Shown here: positions 35,534 to 44,453 of the stretch, in pieces | How positions within the stretch are numbered: position 1 is the first letter of the stretch | Layout of the letters: every line of letters begins with the position of its first letter | Assembly (NCBI GenBank): GCA_958295875.1 | Contig: OY282379.1 | Span: 3,005,046 to 3,069,045, forward strand | Reading direction: 5' to 3' | DNA: 64,000 nucleotides | Source of the DNA: an uncultured Pseudomonadales bacterium | Lineage (GTDB): Bacteria; Pseudomonadota; Gammaproteobacteria; Pseudomonadales; Azotimanducaceae | Made by a program: the position numbers and the translations under genes | Notes under the pieces: generated by a model | Database searches by the model: none | What the model was told of the DNA's origin: nothing | Seen by the model: only the letters and a program-made list of their open reading frames with translations

Positions 35534-36619
35534 CTAGGTGACTCCGGCCGTTTCGGCAAGGCGCTTAACCACCAAGTGTAGATGGCTAAAGATCATTTGA
35601 ACTACGGGCACGAAGAATCGCTCGCTGCCAATGTCCACGATCGGCCGCGACCAGACCGGGTTGTTGAGGAAAAAGTATTCGGTATTGCAATCGGCCAAAT
35701 CACCTGGCTTCATTGATAGGGTGGAGAGAACTGAACTTACAACGGATACCGATAGGCCGGACTCGGTTGCGAGTGTAGGAATGTCAAAAGTATATATTTG
35801 TGGTAAGAGCAGACTGCTATGAGAAATGATCATCATCTCAGCTTTTACAGATCGTTCCGCCAATGCTTCGAGAACTTCGTCGGGCGTGCCTTTCATGCGA
35901 GGATTAAGCTCGAAGTACAACTCCATCTGCTCACGTTCTGTTCTTCCTTGCAAGACCTTGGCTAGCATTCGTAGATGTTTCTCGAGACGATCTTGGATAA
36001 TGGAGGCTGCTTTGCTGGCCAAAGTGACCAAGTCCACGATGTCGAAGCCGAAATGGGGTGTGAGTAGCGGTGCTAAGGGACCGTAGAGAATCTTGGCGTT
36101 AGTAATCGCGTCGGTGTAGTAGTCCCAGTTCCTAACGCCCTGTGTGGTCAGGCGCATACGCACAAGGAGCTCTTCGACGTGCAAGGCTCCATCGCGTTTT
36201 TCTATGTCTGCAGTTAGGTAACTGGCCAAGGGCGCGTTGGAGAGCGTTTTGAGTATTTTGAAAATGTCATTGAGATCATTTATGCATGGTTCACCATGCC
36301 AGTTAGTAGGCGTGATGGTCAGCGCGACTGCTTGTAGTAGCTCTGCGTGGTGTTGCAGTATATCTTTCCGTACTTCTTCTTGGTGGCCTTGCTCGTCTAT
36401 CGTAGCTCGGAGGCCGAAGTATGCGAAACTAGCGAGGACGCTAGTGCAATCGAGGCGTTTCAAGTATTCTAACAGTGTGGCGAAGGTCGATGGGAGGTCC
36501 TCTAGAATCGCGGTAGCGCTAGCTCGCGCTTCGGAGCGAAACTCGTCGTGTTGCGATTCGGGTACCGAAAGGACGTCGAATTGGAGCGAATTGTTTGAGG
36601 GGTGGGGGCGCTTAGTCAA
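35534..36619 (-). CDS. Unrecognised protein, upstream half of an interrupted nuclease gene
   Basis: 361 residues, helical, starting at TTG 36619 after GAGGGA (7 nt). No family recognised. The end, WSRPIVDIGSERFFVPVVQM, resembles the region that precedes the nuclease domain in long proteins of this class. It ends with TAG at 35534, and the nuclease part continues in the same frame after one codon. The two together would give about 746 residues. Base composition is low-GC for the window. Confidence 0.6.
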   Translation of the reverse strand: MTKRPHPSNNSLQFDVLSVPESQHDEFRSEARASATAILEDLPSTFATLLEYLKRLDCTSVLASFAYFGLRATIDEQGHQEEVRKDILQHHAELLQAVALTITPTNWHGEPCINDLNDIFKILKTLSNAPLASYLTADIEKRDGALHVEELLVRMRLTTQGVRNWDYYTDAITNAKILYGPLAPLLTPHFGFDIVDLVTLASKAASIIQDRLEKHLRMLAKVLQGRTEREQMELYFELNPRMKGTPDEVLEALAERSVKAEMMIISHSSLLLPQIYTFDIPTLATESGLSVSVVSSVLSTLSMKPGDLADCNTEYFFLNNPVWSRPIVDIGSERFFVPVVQMIFSHLHLVVKRLAETAGVT

Positions 36620-36802
36620 TCACAGTCCCTCGACCAGAACGGCAAGGCCTTCAATCTCGCGAAGCGGGTTCATTGGCGTCCGGCAGACGACTGGTGCCCA
36701 AACCGCTTTTTGGCCATGGAGCTGTAGTACGACGACATCGGGTAGAAAACTTCGTGCTGCGTCTATTGATCGGGAATAATCGCGGGTGTACGCGGAGTTG
36801 TA
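36620..36802 (-). pseudogene. Fragment of a small protein at the island edge
   Basis: A frame without its own start reads ...AYTRDYSRSIDAARSFLPD, then VVVLQLHGQKAVWAPVVCR and PLREIEGLAVLVEGL before TGA at 36620. The composition is protein-like, and YTRDYSRSIDAA recalls small phage proteins of about 100 residues. Its 5' end is lost in the oxidoreductase terminus. The TGA is directly followed by the TTG start of the next gene. It may be a relic at a recombination point. Confidence 0.3.
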
Positions 36803-36813
36803 GCGGGGAGGCG

Positions 36814-37815
36814 CTAGGCGTTGAGGTTGACGATCATCTTGCCGGTGTTAGCGCCTTTGAACAGGCCGATGAACGCCTCGGGCGCCCGTTCGATCCCGTC
36901 GAAGGTGGTTTCCCGATAGCTCAGCTCGCCGGAGTTCACCCATTGCGTCATGTCGCGCAGGAAGTCTTGCCGCAAGTGGTTGAAGTTCGACACGATGAAG
37001 CCGCGCAACGTCAACCCCAAGCCGATGGCCATGGCCAAGTTGTTCGGGCCGGGCACCGGCGCGGTGGCGTTGTACTGCGAGATCATGCCGCACAGCGGGA
37101 TGCGCCCATTGGGCCGCATGTGGTTGATCGCTGCCTGCAAATGCTCGCCGCCCACGTTGTCGAAGTACACGTCGATGCCTTGCGGCGCCGCGTCCTTAAG
37201 GTGTGCTGAGATATTGCCTTCGCGGTAGTCAAAGGCGTGGTCGAAGCCTAAGTCGTCCTTCAGGTGAGCCACCTTGGCTGCGCCACCGGCGCTGCCGATC
37301 ACCGGGCAGCCCTTGATGCGGGCGATTTGGCCCACCGCGCTGCCGACGGCGCCAGCGGCGCCGGATACGAACACGGTGTCGCCTTCCTGCAAGGCGCCAA
37401 CTTCCAGCAAGCCCACATAGGCCGTCATGCCGGGCATGCCGAGCACGCCCAAGTAAGCGGAGGCCGGCGCCGAAAGCTCGCCCAGTTTGTTGAGTTGCTT
37501 GGCGGGGGCGATGAACGCATCGCGCCAGCCGAAGAAAGACTCCACATGGTCTCCCTCCGCCAGCGCGGGATCGTTGGATTGCACCACCCGGCCGATGGCG
37601 CCGCCGGTGAGCGCCTCGCCGATGGCGAAGGGCGGCACGTAAGACTTGCGGTCTACCATGCGGCCGCGCATGTACGGGTCTACGCTCATGCACAGGTTGG
37701 CCACCAACGCCTCGCCGGGGCCCGGTTCCCCCAACTCGGTTTCCGTGACCTGAAAATCGCCCAAGTCGGGCATGCCGACGGGGCGGCGCTGCAAACTGAC
37801 GACGCGGCTTAACAT
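36814..37815 (-). CDS. NADP-dependent medium-chain reductase, CurA / prostaglandin-reductase-like
   Basis: 333-residue zinc-free MDR enzyme. Diagnostic stretches are VDPYMRGRMVD near residue 50, the nucleotide loop GAAGAVGSAVGQIARIKGC and YFDNVGGEHLQAAINHMRP. The family reduces double bonds of enones such as curcumin or 2-alkenals with NADPH. ATG 37815 is close to the family start. It lies next to a STAS-domain gene in the same direction (20 bp). Confidence 0.92.
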   Translation of the reverse strand: MLSRVVSLQRRPVGMPDLGDFQVTETELGEPGPGEALVANLCMSVDPYMRGRMVDRKSYVPPFAIGEALTGGAIGRVVQSNDPALAEGDHVESFFGWRDAFIAPAKQLNKLGELSAPASAYLGVLGMPGMTAYVGLLEVGALQEGDTVFVSGAAGAVGSAVGQIARIKGCPVIGSAGGAAKVAHLKDDLGFDHAFDYREGNISAHLKDAAPQGIDVYFDNVGGEHLQAAINHMRPNGRIPLCGMISQYNATAPVPGPNNLAMAIGLGLTLRGFIVSNFNHLRQDFLRDMTQWVNSGELSYRETTFDGIERAPEAFIGLFKGANTGKMIVNLNA

Positions 37816-37834
37816 GGTTGGCGTTGGTGTCCTG

Positions 37835-38185
37835 TCAGGCTGTGGCGCCGAAGGCGGAGAGGGCGTCTTGCTTCGAAGGATGGATGGCGATCACTTGGTC
37901 GAAACCGCTGATTTCCATGACTTCCTTGATGGCGGCCTGCAAGGAGCAGAGGGCGAACTTGGCCTCCCGCTTGCGCAGCGTTTTGGCCGTCACCAAGATG
38001 GCGCGCAAGCCGGCGCTGCTGATGTACGAGAGGCCTTCAAGGTCGAGGATGACGATGCCGGCACCGTCGCCGATGGCGCTGCTCATCGTCTGCTCGAACT
38101 CCTGCGCGTTGCGGCTGTCGATGCGGCCATTGGCCGTAGCGATCAATGCCCCGCCCTCGGTCGCCGTGGTGATGTCGATGGTCAT
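37835..38185 (-). CDS. STAS-domain anti-sigma factor antagonist
   Basis: 116 residues. The phosphorylatable serine is in DLEGLSYISSAGLRAILVTA, the hallmark of SpoIIAA/RsbV-type antagonists. The C-terminus (KFALCSLQAAIKEVMEISGF) completes the fold. Normally it releases a partner when dephosphorylated by a PP2C phosphatase and is inactivated by an HPK-type kinase. Neither partner is in the window. Confidence 0.92.
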   Translation of the reverse strand: MTIDITTATEGGALIATANGRIDSRNAQEFEQTMSSAIGDGAGIVILDLEGLSYISSAGLRAILVTAKTLRKREAKFALCSLQAAIKEVMEISGFDQVIAIHPSKQDALSAFGATA

Positions 38186-38336
38186 GTCAAAGGGTGCCCA
38201 AGCCGTGTTCAGGATCTGTTCGCTAGCCTACGATAGTCTGGCGGCAAGGTAAACGCCGAAACTTCGGCGCTCGGCGCTGGGTGGGTGGCCGCGGCGAAGC
38301 CGAGGGGCCGCGCAGGGGCGGGCGACGCTGGCGAGC

Positions 38337-39935
38337 CTACATCGTCCAGACGGCCACGCCGCTCGCGTCCGTCCAGCGACGGCCCGACGCCTCATCGCCC
38401 CGGCGGCCTTCCTTCCGGCGATCTAGCACCACCAAGTGGCCTTCCTCGGCCCGGCACTGCGCCATGTAGCCGAGCGTCTGCTCCACGCCTTGCTTGATGG
38501 TGCCCTCGAAGCTCTTGCGGTCCGAAGTCCTGAACACCTTGCACTCGATCACGAACCGTTCCCAAAGGTCCGAAGGCTGCCCCGCCGCGCGCGGCCAGAG
38601 CACCAGCAGGTCTGTCCGCCCCCTGCCTAGCCCATACTCGCGCTCGATGCGCCCGCCGCCATTCACGATGCGCTGCAGGTACGCCTGCAGGATCAGTTGC
38701 GGGGCTGCTTCCCGATAGTCTTTGAAGTACGCCAGCCAGTGCTCGGCGTGCTCGGCGAAGAAGGTGCTGAACGCGGTGAGCAGCTTGTTCATGTCCAGCC
38801 GGCCGTCAGCGCCCACGTACCAAGCCGTCTGCACGTCCAAGCTGTCCTGCAGCACATAGCCGAGTTCCCGCGGCACCACTTCCCGATAAATCGGGTTCGC
38901 GATGCGGGGTGGGGCGCCCGGCGCGAGCAGGCCCAAGTCGCGCAGGTACTCCAAGTCCCTAGCATGGTGGTCAGCGGTGCCGCCGCTCAAGATCGGTTCG
39001 ATGACGCGGCGCACCCGCTCTTCCTCCAGCTTGTGCGCCAGTTGGTCGAGGTGGGTGCGGCGAGACAGGATGAGCTCCTCTCGCGCCGCATGGATGTCGT
39101 CCGCTTCGATGGTGCGGGAGCGGTCCCTCCCAGCCGGGTTGTCGAAGCAGGCGCCGGCACAGAGCGCGTTCACCAGCCATGGCTGGCCTTGGCTTTGCGT
39201 CCACACCGCCTGTCGCGCCGCCGCCGTGAAGCGCTGGCCGGTCTCCATCGTGTGCTGGGACATCAGGCCGTTGGTTTCGGCCTCGGTGAAGTCGCCGAGG
39301 CGCAGGGACTTCGCCGCCACGTTGAAGGGGCTGCCGCCGGCAATCACCTCCCCCGCGCTGGAGCGGATGCGGTAGTCCCGAATGTCGCGCACGCCGCACA
39401 ACACCACGCTTTGCGGGAACCCCTCTGGGCGCCGCTGGTAGCCGGAGCGGAGCTGGCGCAGCACCGAGAGGAGGGTGTCGCCGACCAGCGAATCGATCTC
39501 ATCCACCAACAGCACGAGGGGGGTTGGGTTGGCTTGGCACCAGCGGTCGAGCAGCATCCGCAGTGCGTCGTCCGGCCCCGCCTTCGCTAGAATGTCTGGC
39601 CAAACCCCGTCTGGGTAGTCGTCCCCCAACCGTAGCGCACTGTCGCCCAAGCTGCTTAGGATGGAGCGTATGCCGCGGGCGGTGTCGTCCCGGGCCACTT
39701 GGCCCACCTCCACGTTCACGTCCACACAGCGGAGGTTGCCGGCGGCGCCGCTGTTCAAATGGTCGCGCAGGGCGATCAGGGCGGAGGTCTTGCCCGTTTG
39801 CCGCGGCGCGTGCAGCACGAAGTAGCGTTCTGCCCGCACCAAGTCCATGAATTCGCCGACGCTCGCGCGACTCAACGGCTCGATGGCATAGTGCTTGTCT
39901 TGGCGAACCGGTCCCTCTGTGCTGAAGAAGCGCAT
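38337..39935 (-). CDS. AAA-like ATPase with C-terminal PD-(D/E)XK-like domain
   Basis: 532 residues. N-terminal ATPase: FVLHAPRQTGKTSALIALRD is Walker A and TPLVLLVDEIDSLVGD is Walker B. The middle (TAAARQAVWTQSQGQPWLVN) fits the family of standalone AAA-like proteins. The C-terminal 130 residues have REYGLGRGRTDLLVLW and RFVIECKVFR, a D ... E-x-K arrangement expected of a restriction-like nuclease. Function unknown; such proteins are common singletons in mobile or defence contexts. The start ATG 39935 fits the family N-terminus (FFSTEGPVRQDKHY). Confidence 0.78.
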   Translation of the reverse strand: MRFFSTEGPVRQDKHYAIEPLSRASVGEFMDLVRAERYFVLHAPRQTGKTSALIALRDHLNSGAAGNLRCVDVNVEVGQVARDDTARGIRSILSSLGDSALRLGDDYPDGVWPDILAKAGPDDALRMLLDRWCQANPTPLVLLVDEIDSLVGDTLLSVLRQLRSGYQRRPEGFPQSVVLCGVRDIRDYRIRSSAGEVIAGGSPFNVAAKSLRLGDFTEAETNGLMSQHTMETGQRFTAAARQAVWTQSQGQPWLVNALCAGACFDNPAGRDRSRTIEADDIHAAREELILSRRTHLDQLAHKLEEERVRRVIEPILSGGTADHHARDLEYLRDLGLLAPGAPPRIANPIYREVVPRELGYVLQDSLDVQTAWYVGADGRLDMNKLLTAFSTFFAEHAEHWLAYFKDYREAAPQLILQAYLQRIVNGGGRIEREYGLGRGRTDLLVLWPRAAGQPSDLWERFVIECKVFRTSDRKSFEGTIKQGVEQTLGYMAQCRAEEGHLVVLDRRKEGRRGDEASGRRWTDASGVAVWTM

Positions 39936-39990
39936 GGGCGGATTATGGCACTTGCCTAGCGTTGCGTTGGTGGCGCTCGGTGCTGCCGCG

Positions 39991-41478
39991 TCACGCCGCG
40001 CCGTCCCGGTATTCCGCGGTCACCAACTCGAAGCGCAGCCCTTCCAGCGTTTCCAACGCTGCGAGTTCGCCGTCGTGCGGCAGCGGGATATGCGCGGCAT
40101 CGAGGCGCATCCTTCCCCAAGTGGGGTCGAAACCGCGCCAGAAGCCGTCGATGCCGATTTCCGTCCAGTTATGCACCGCGAAGGCGCCGCCAGCGTAGGC
40201 GAGGCCAGTCACCGTGCGCGCCGGCAGGCCGACGGCGCGCGCCAAGGTCGTCAGCAGGTCTGCGTAGGCCGTGCAGTCTCCGCGCCGCGTCTTCAGCGTC
40301 TGCGCCACGCTCTGTGCGCTGCTGCCTTCCGCGTAGGTGATGAAGTCGCCGACGAAGCGCGTCAGCGCTTCGGCTTGGGCGCTGGGCGCCGCGGCATCGT
40401 GGATCGCTTCCGCGGCCAATTGTTGCACTTCGGCATTGCCGGCCGGATGCGCGACGGTTGCCGCGACGAAGCCTCCCGCACTGGTTTGCGGCACCGCTTG
40501 AGGCGCCTCGCCACCCCGCGCCAACGTGAAATGGCCGTCGGCGTCTCGGCTCAGCGCCGGCCAAGCCGCGTTGGTGAGGTCGCGGTCTCCATGCACCCGC
40601 AGCACCAAGCGCTCGAGGCCGGCGTCAGCGTTCAGCGGCTTGTCGATGGGGATGCGCAGCGGTCCCGCAGCGAAGGCCGGCGCGGCTTGCCAAGGGATGA
40701 TGGCTGCTTCGCCGGCAACGCGCCGTAACGAGAACCAGTCTGCGATGTCGAAGCGCGAGAACGAGAAGTCTGCCAACAGCTCTGCCTCCGCGGTGCCGAA
40801 GGGCGTGCGCCGACGCAGCGAGTAGCCGTCTTGCCGCGCCGCCGAGACTTGCCACACATCCCGGTTGAGCCGCAGCCGGTCGAAATCCACCGAGCGCGTG
40901 GCGTGGCGCTCGCCGGGCGAGCGCGGCTGGGCAAGCCACACTTCCAGCGCGACGTAATCCGCCAAGGCGTAATCCCAATCGAGGTCGATGGCGCTGCCGG
41001 CGACGTTGGCCTCCAATCGTGCGGCGGTGTGCGAGGTACCGTCGGCATGCCCGTCGCCGCTCTTTGCTTCTGCAGCGCCATGCCACGGCTCGGCCTCGGC
41101 ATGGTTTTGGTGACCGTGGCCGAGGCGACGAATCTCCACCGCGGTGACGCCGGCGTCATTGTGGACGGTGTGGTTGGCGCGCAACAGCGGATGCGGCGCC
41201 GTGGCATCGAAGACGAGGGCGCTGTCGATGTGCGTGGACGCGCCGGCATCGACGCGAAACGCAAGCTCGGTCTCGAACCGATAGACGCCGCCAGCGCGCG
41301 TGCTGCGCGTGACGAACTCGCCCACTGGCCGACCGCCCAACTCCACCTGATGCCAGCGCTCGCCGAGCAGCGCCGTCGCGGCGCGCTCCACCGGGCTTGC
41401 CGGGGCGCCGAACCCGATGGCCAAGGCGAACGCGAGCGCCGTGGCGCCGAGGAACGCAATGCGATGCCAAGGGCGCAT
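39991..41478 (-). CDS. Exported transglutaminase-like cysteine protease family protein
   Basis: 495 residues from ATG 41478. An N-terminal hydrophobic segment (IAFLGATALAFALAIGFGAP) suggests export or membrane anchoring. The C-terminal transglutaminase core shows the Cys-His-Asp triad: RRGDCTAYADLLTTLARAVG, FAVHNWTEIG and WRGFDPTWGR. The N-terminal 300 residues form a beta-rich domain. Function unknown; the fold usually acts as a protease or peptide ligase. The gene lies divergently upstream of glnS. Confidence 0.85.
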   Translation of the reverse strand: MRPWHRIAFLGATALAFALAIGFGAPASPVERAATALLGERWHQVELGGRPVGEFVTRSTRAGGVYRFETELAFRVDAGASTHIDSALVFDATAPHPLLRANHTVHNDAGVTAVEIRRLGHGHQNHAEAEPWHGAAEAKSGDGHADGTSHTAARLEANVAGSAIDLDWDYALADYVALEVWLAQPRSPGERHATRSVDFDRLRLNRDVWQVSAARQDGYSLRRRTPFGTAEAELLADFSFSRFDIADWFSLRRVAGEAAIIPWQAAPAFAAGPLRIPIDKPLNADAGLERLVLRVHGDRDLTNAAWPALSRDADGHFTLARGGEAPQAVPQTSAGGFVAATVAHPAGNAEVQQLAAEAIHDAAAPSAQAEALTRFVGDFITYAEGSSAQSVAQTLKTRRGDCTAYADLLTTLARAVGLPARTVTGLAYAGGAFAVHNWTEIGIDGFWRGFDPTWGRMRLDAAHIPLPHDGELAALETLEGLRFELVTAEYRDGAA

Positions 41479-41545
41479 GACGCGATTGTAAGGGCGCCTA
41501 GGGGCCGCGCGGCCCTCGCTGTCTCTCCCGGCCCCTCGCCCCTTG

Positions 41546-41614
41546 CTCCCGTCCCTCTCCCACCCGCGCTCCCGTCCCTCTCCCACCCGCACTCCCGGCC
41601 CTCTCCCTCCCGGC
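41546..41614. repeat. Three tandem 23-bp pyrimidine-rich repeats upstream of glnS
   Basis: CTCCCGTCCCTCTCCCACCC starts at 41546 and again at 41569, with a degraded third copy at 41592. The tract is almost pure pyrimidine on the plus strand and lies in the 195-bp divergent region between the transglutaminase gene and glnS. It may affect transcription or be a slippage product. Confidence 0.6.
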
Positions 41615-41673
41615 CCATCCCGGCATCCGGCGAGCGGCTACAATTGCCCGCTTGCCCTTGGCGGCCGCGCCCA

Positions 41674-43317
41674 ATGCCTGAAGATCTGCGGGATTTCATA
41701 CGCCACCGCATCCGGCGAGACTTGGCGGACGGCCGGCACGACACCGTGGTCACGCGCTTTCCGCCGGAGCCGAATGGCGCCCTCACCATCGGCCACGCCA
41801 AATCCATCTGCTTGAACTTCGGGGTTGCCCAAGAGTTCGGCGGCCGCACTTATCTGCGCTTCGACGACACCAATCCGCTGCGCGAGAGCCAAGAGCATGT
41901 GGATGCCATCGAGCGCGACGTGGCTTGGCTCGGCTTTTCCTGGGGCGAGCGCGCCACCTTCGCCTCGGATTACTTTGAGGCGCTGTATGGGTTTGCCGAG
42001 CAACTCATCAGGCAAAGCGATGCCTATGTCGATAGCCAGAGCGCGGCGGACATCGCAGCGACCCGCGGCTCGTTCACCACGCCGGGCACGCCCAGCCCCT
42101 GGCGTGGCCGCAACGTCGCGGAGAACCTAGACCTGTTTCGCCGCATGTGCGCCGGCGAGTTCGCCGACGGCGAGCATGTGCTGCGCGCCAAGATCGACAT
42201 GGCGGCGCCGAACTTGGTAATGCGCGACCCGGTGCTCTACCGAATTCGCCACGCCACGCACCACCGCACCGGCGATGCGTGGTGCATCTATCCCATGTAC
42301 GACTTCACTCATTGCCTCTGCGATGCCTTGGAAGGGGTGACGCACTCGCTCTGCACCTTGGAGTTCGAGAATAACCGCGAACTGTACGACTGGGTGCTAG
42401 ACCATGTGGACATCAACTACCACCCGCCGCAGATCGAGTTTTCGCGGCTGAACTTGGAATACACGGTGATGTCCACGCGCTTCTTCCGCCAGCTCATTGA
42501 GCGTGGCCATGTCGCCGGCTGGGACGATCCACGCCTGCCGACCATCGCCGGGCTGCGGCGCCGCGGCTACACGGCGGCGATGATCCGCGATTTCTGCGAG
42601 CGCATTGGGGTGACGCGCCAAGACAACCGGGTGGCGATGGAGCTGTTGGAGTTCTGCGCCCGCCGGGCGTTGGAGGACGCAGCGCCGCGGGCCATGGCAG
42701 TGCTCGACCCATTGGCCGTCACCATCACCAACTATGCGGGCGGGCCGGGCGAGACGGTCACAGCGCCGTGGCATCCCAAGCGCCCGGAAATGGGCGAGCG
42801 GGAACTTGAGTTCGGGCCGCGCCTCGCCATCGAGCGGGCGGATTTCGCCGCCAGCCCGCCGCCCAAGTACCGCCGCCTGTCGCCGGGCGCGATGGTGCGG
42901 CTGCGGCACGGCTACATTATCCGCTGCGACGAAGTGGTCGAAGATGCCGATGGCGCCGCCAAAGAACTGCGCTGCACCTACTTCCCGAACTCAAAGAGTG
43001 GCAGCGACGTGAGCGGGCTCAAGCCGAAGGGCGTGATTCACTGGGCGAACCAGCGCGTGGCGGTGCCGGCCAGCGTGCGCACCTATGGGCGGCTCTTCAA
43101 CGTGGCGGCGCCAGACCCGGCCAACATGGTGGCGGACCTGAATCCGAACTCCGTAGCCACGGCCCAAGCGCTGGTGGAGCCGGCCGTGCTGGCGTCGCCC
43201 GCGGAACGCTTTCAGTTCGAGCGGGTGGGGTACTTCCACAAAGACCCAGTGGATTCCCGCGCCGGCGCCCCGGCGTTCAACGGCATCGTGCCGCTGCGCG
43301 AATCCCGCAAGCCCTAG
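41674..43317 (+). CDS. glnS: Glutaminyl-tRNA synthetase
   Basis: 547 residues. Class I synthetase signatures: HIGH-type motif in FPPEPNGALTIGHAKSI and the KMSKS-type motif as EYTVMSTRFFRQ. FDDTNPLRESQEHVDAIERD and the C-terminal beta-barrel anticodon domains fit GlnRS, not GluRS. ATG 41674 matches the family start. The gene ends with TAG inside a shared CTAG with the convergent cysteine synthase gene. Confidence 0.97.
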   Translation: MPEDLRDFIRHRIRRDLADGRHDTVVTRFPPEPNGALTIGHAKSICLNFGVAQEFGGRTYLRFDDTNPLRESQEHVDAIERDVAWLGFSWGERATFASDYFEALYGFAEQLIRQSDAYVDSQSAADIAATRGSFTTPGTPSPWRGRNVAENLDLFRRMCAGEFADGEHVLRAKIDMAAPNLVMRDPVLYRIRHATHHRTGDAWCIYPMYDFTHCLCDALEGVTHSLCTLEFENNRELYDWVLDHVDINYHPPQIEFSRLNLEYTVMSTRFFRQLIERGHVAGWDDPRLPTIAGLRRRGYTAAMIRDFCERIGVTRQDNRVAMELLEFCARRALEDAAPRAMAVLDPLAVTITNYAGGPGETVTAPWHPKRPEMGERELEFGPRLAIERADFAASPPPKYRRLSPGAMVRLRHGYIIRCDEVVEDADGAAKELRCTYFPNSKSGSDVSGLKPKGVIHWANQRVAVPASVRTYGRLFNVAAPDPANMVADLNPNSVATAQALVEPAVLASPAERFQFERVGYFHKDPVDSRAGAPAFNGIVPLRESRKP

Positions 43318-44303
43318 CCGGTGGCGTCCGGCGCCTTGAGGCCGCGCTCGGCCAGCCACTCCGGATTGAAGAGCCGCGAGCGGTACTTGTTGCCATCGTC
43401 GCACAGCATCGTGACGATCACGTGGCCGGGGCCCAGCCGCCGCGCCGCCCGCACCGCGGCGCACAGGTTGATGCCGGTGCTGGAACCGAAGAACCAGCCG
43501 GCATTGCGCAGTTGGCTGAACACCATGTCCACCATGTCCTGATCCGGAATCTGCTCCGCCCAGTCCAGCTTGGCGCCGGCGAGGTTGTCAGTGACGCGGG
43601 AATTGCCGATGCCCTCGGTGATGGACGGCCCTTGGCTCATCTTCGGGGCGCCCGTTTCGACATAGTTGAACAGGGCGCTGCCCATGCAATCCGCCAGCAC
43701 TAGCTGAATGTCGGCGCGGCGTTCCTTGAGGTACGCCGACACCCCGGCGAGGGTGCCGCCGGTGCCCACCGCGGACACGAACGCATCCACGCGGCCTTCG
43801 GTTTGACGCCAGATTTCCGGCCCAGTGGATTCGTAGTGCGCCAGGCGGTTGGCGGTGTTGTCGAATTGATTGGCCCACACCGCGTTGGGCAGCGTGGCGG
43901 CGTGGCGCCCGGCTTGCTTCTGATAGTTCGCCTCGTTCGCGTAGGGCACGGTGGGCACCACGCGCACTTCCGCGCCCAGCGCCCGCAGAATCTCCACCTT
44001 CTCTGGCGATTGGTTGTCTGGCATGTAGATGACGCAGCCGTAGCCGCGCGCATTGCAGATGTGGGCGATGCCGATGCCGGTGTTGCCGGCGGTGCCCTCG
44101 ACGACAGTGCCGCCGGGCCGCAGGGCGCCGCGTTTCTCGTGCTCGCGGATGATCCACCACGCCGCTCGGTCCTTCACGGAGCCGCCGGGGTTCATGAACT
44201 CCGCTTTGCCGAGGATCTCGCAGCCCGTCGCCTCGGAAAGGTCTCCCAAGCGAATGAGGGGCGTGTTGCCCACCGCTTCGACAAAGCCGTTTCGAACGTC
44301 CAT
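43314..44303 (-). CDS. Cysteine synthase A-like PLP enzyme
   Basis: 329 residues from ATG 44303. Fold-type II PLP enzyme: GNTPLIRLGDLSEATG, the cofactor lysine in NPGGSVKDRAAW, GTAGNTGIGIAHICNARGYG, and VSAVGTGGTLAGVSAYLKER. The family makes cysteine from O-acetylserine and sulfide; some members act on other beta-substituted amino acids. The loop and C-terminus are longer than in enteric CysK, so a specialised role is possible. It converges on glnS and the two stop codons share the CTAG at 43314-43317. Confidence 0.88.
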   Translation of the reverse strand: MDVRNGFVEAVGNTPLIRLGDLSEATGCEILGKAEFMNPGGSVKDRAAWWIIREHEKRGALRPGGTVVEGTAGNTGIGIAHICNARGYGCVIYMPDNQSPEKVEILRALGAEVRVVPTVPYANEANYQKQAGRHAATLPNAVWANQFDNTANRLAHYESTGPEIWRQTEGRVDAFVSAVGTGGTLAGVSAYLKERRADIQLVLADCMGSALFNYVETGAPKMSQGPSITEGIGNSRVTDNLAGAKLDWAEQIPDQDMVDMVFSQLRNAGWFFGSSTGINLCAAVRAARRLGPGHVIVTMLCDDGNKYRSRLFNPEWLAERGLKAPDATG

Positions 44304-44453
44304 GCACGCTCCCTGTCGCGTCGGCCGCATTCTACCGGCAGCGGCCGCGCCTTTGCAGTTGGTGCCCAAGCGCGAGGCTGATAGCCTTCCCAACAAGCGG
44401 CCTCGCTGTGGGGTCGGCACACGGGGGAGCGAACATTGGGGAACGCACACGCG

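Noticed and set aside
43314..43317. Shared CTAG of the convergent glnS and cysteine synthase stops
   Set aside because: Curious, but convergent genes sharing a palindromic CTAG at their stops are simply compact packing, not a sign of regulation.
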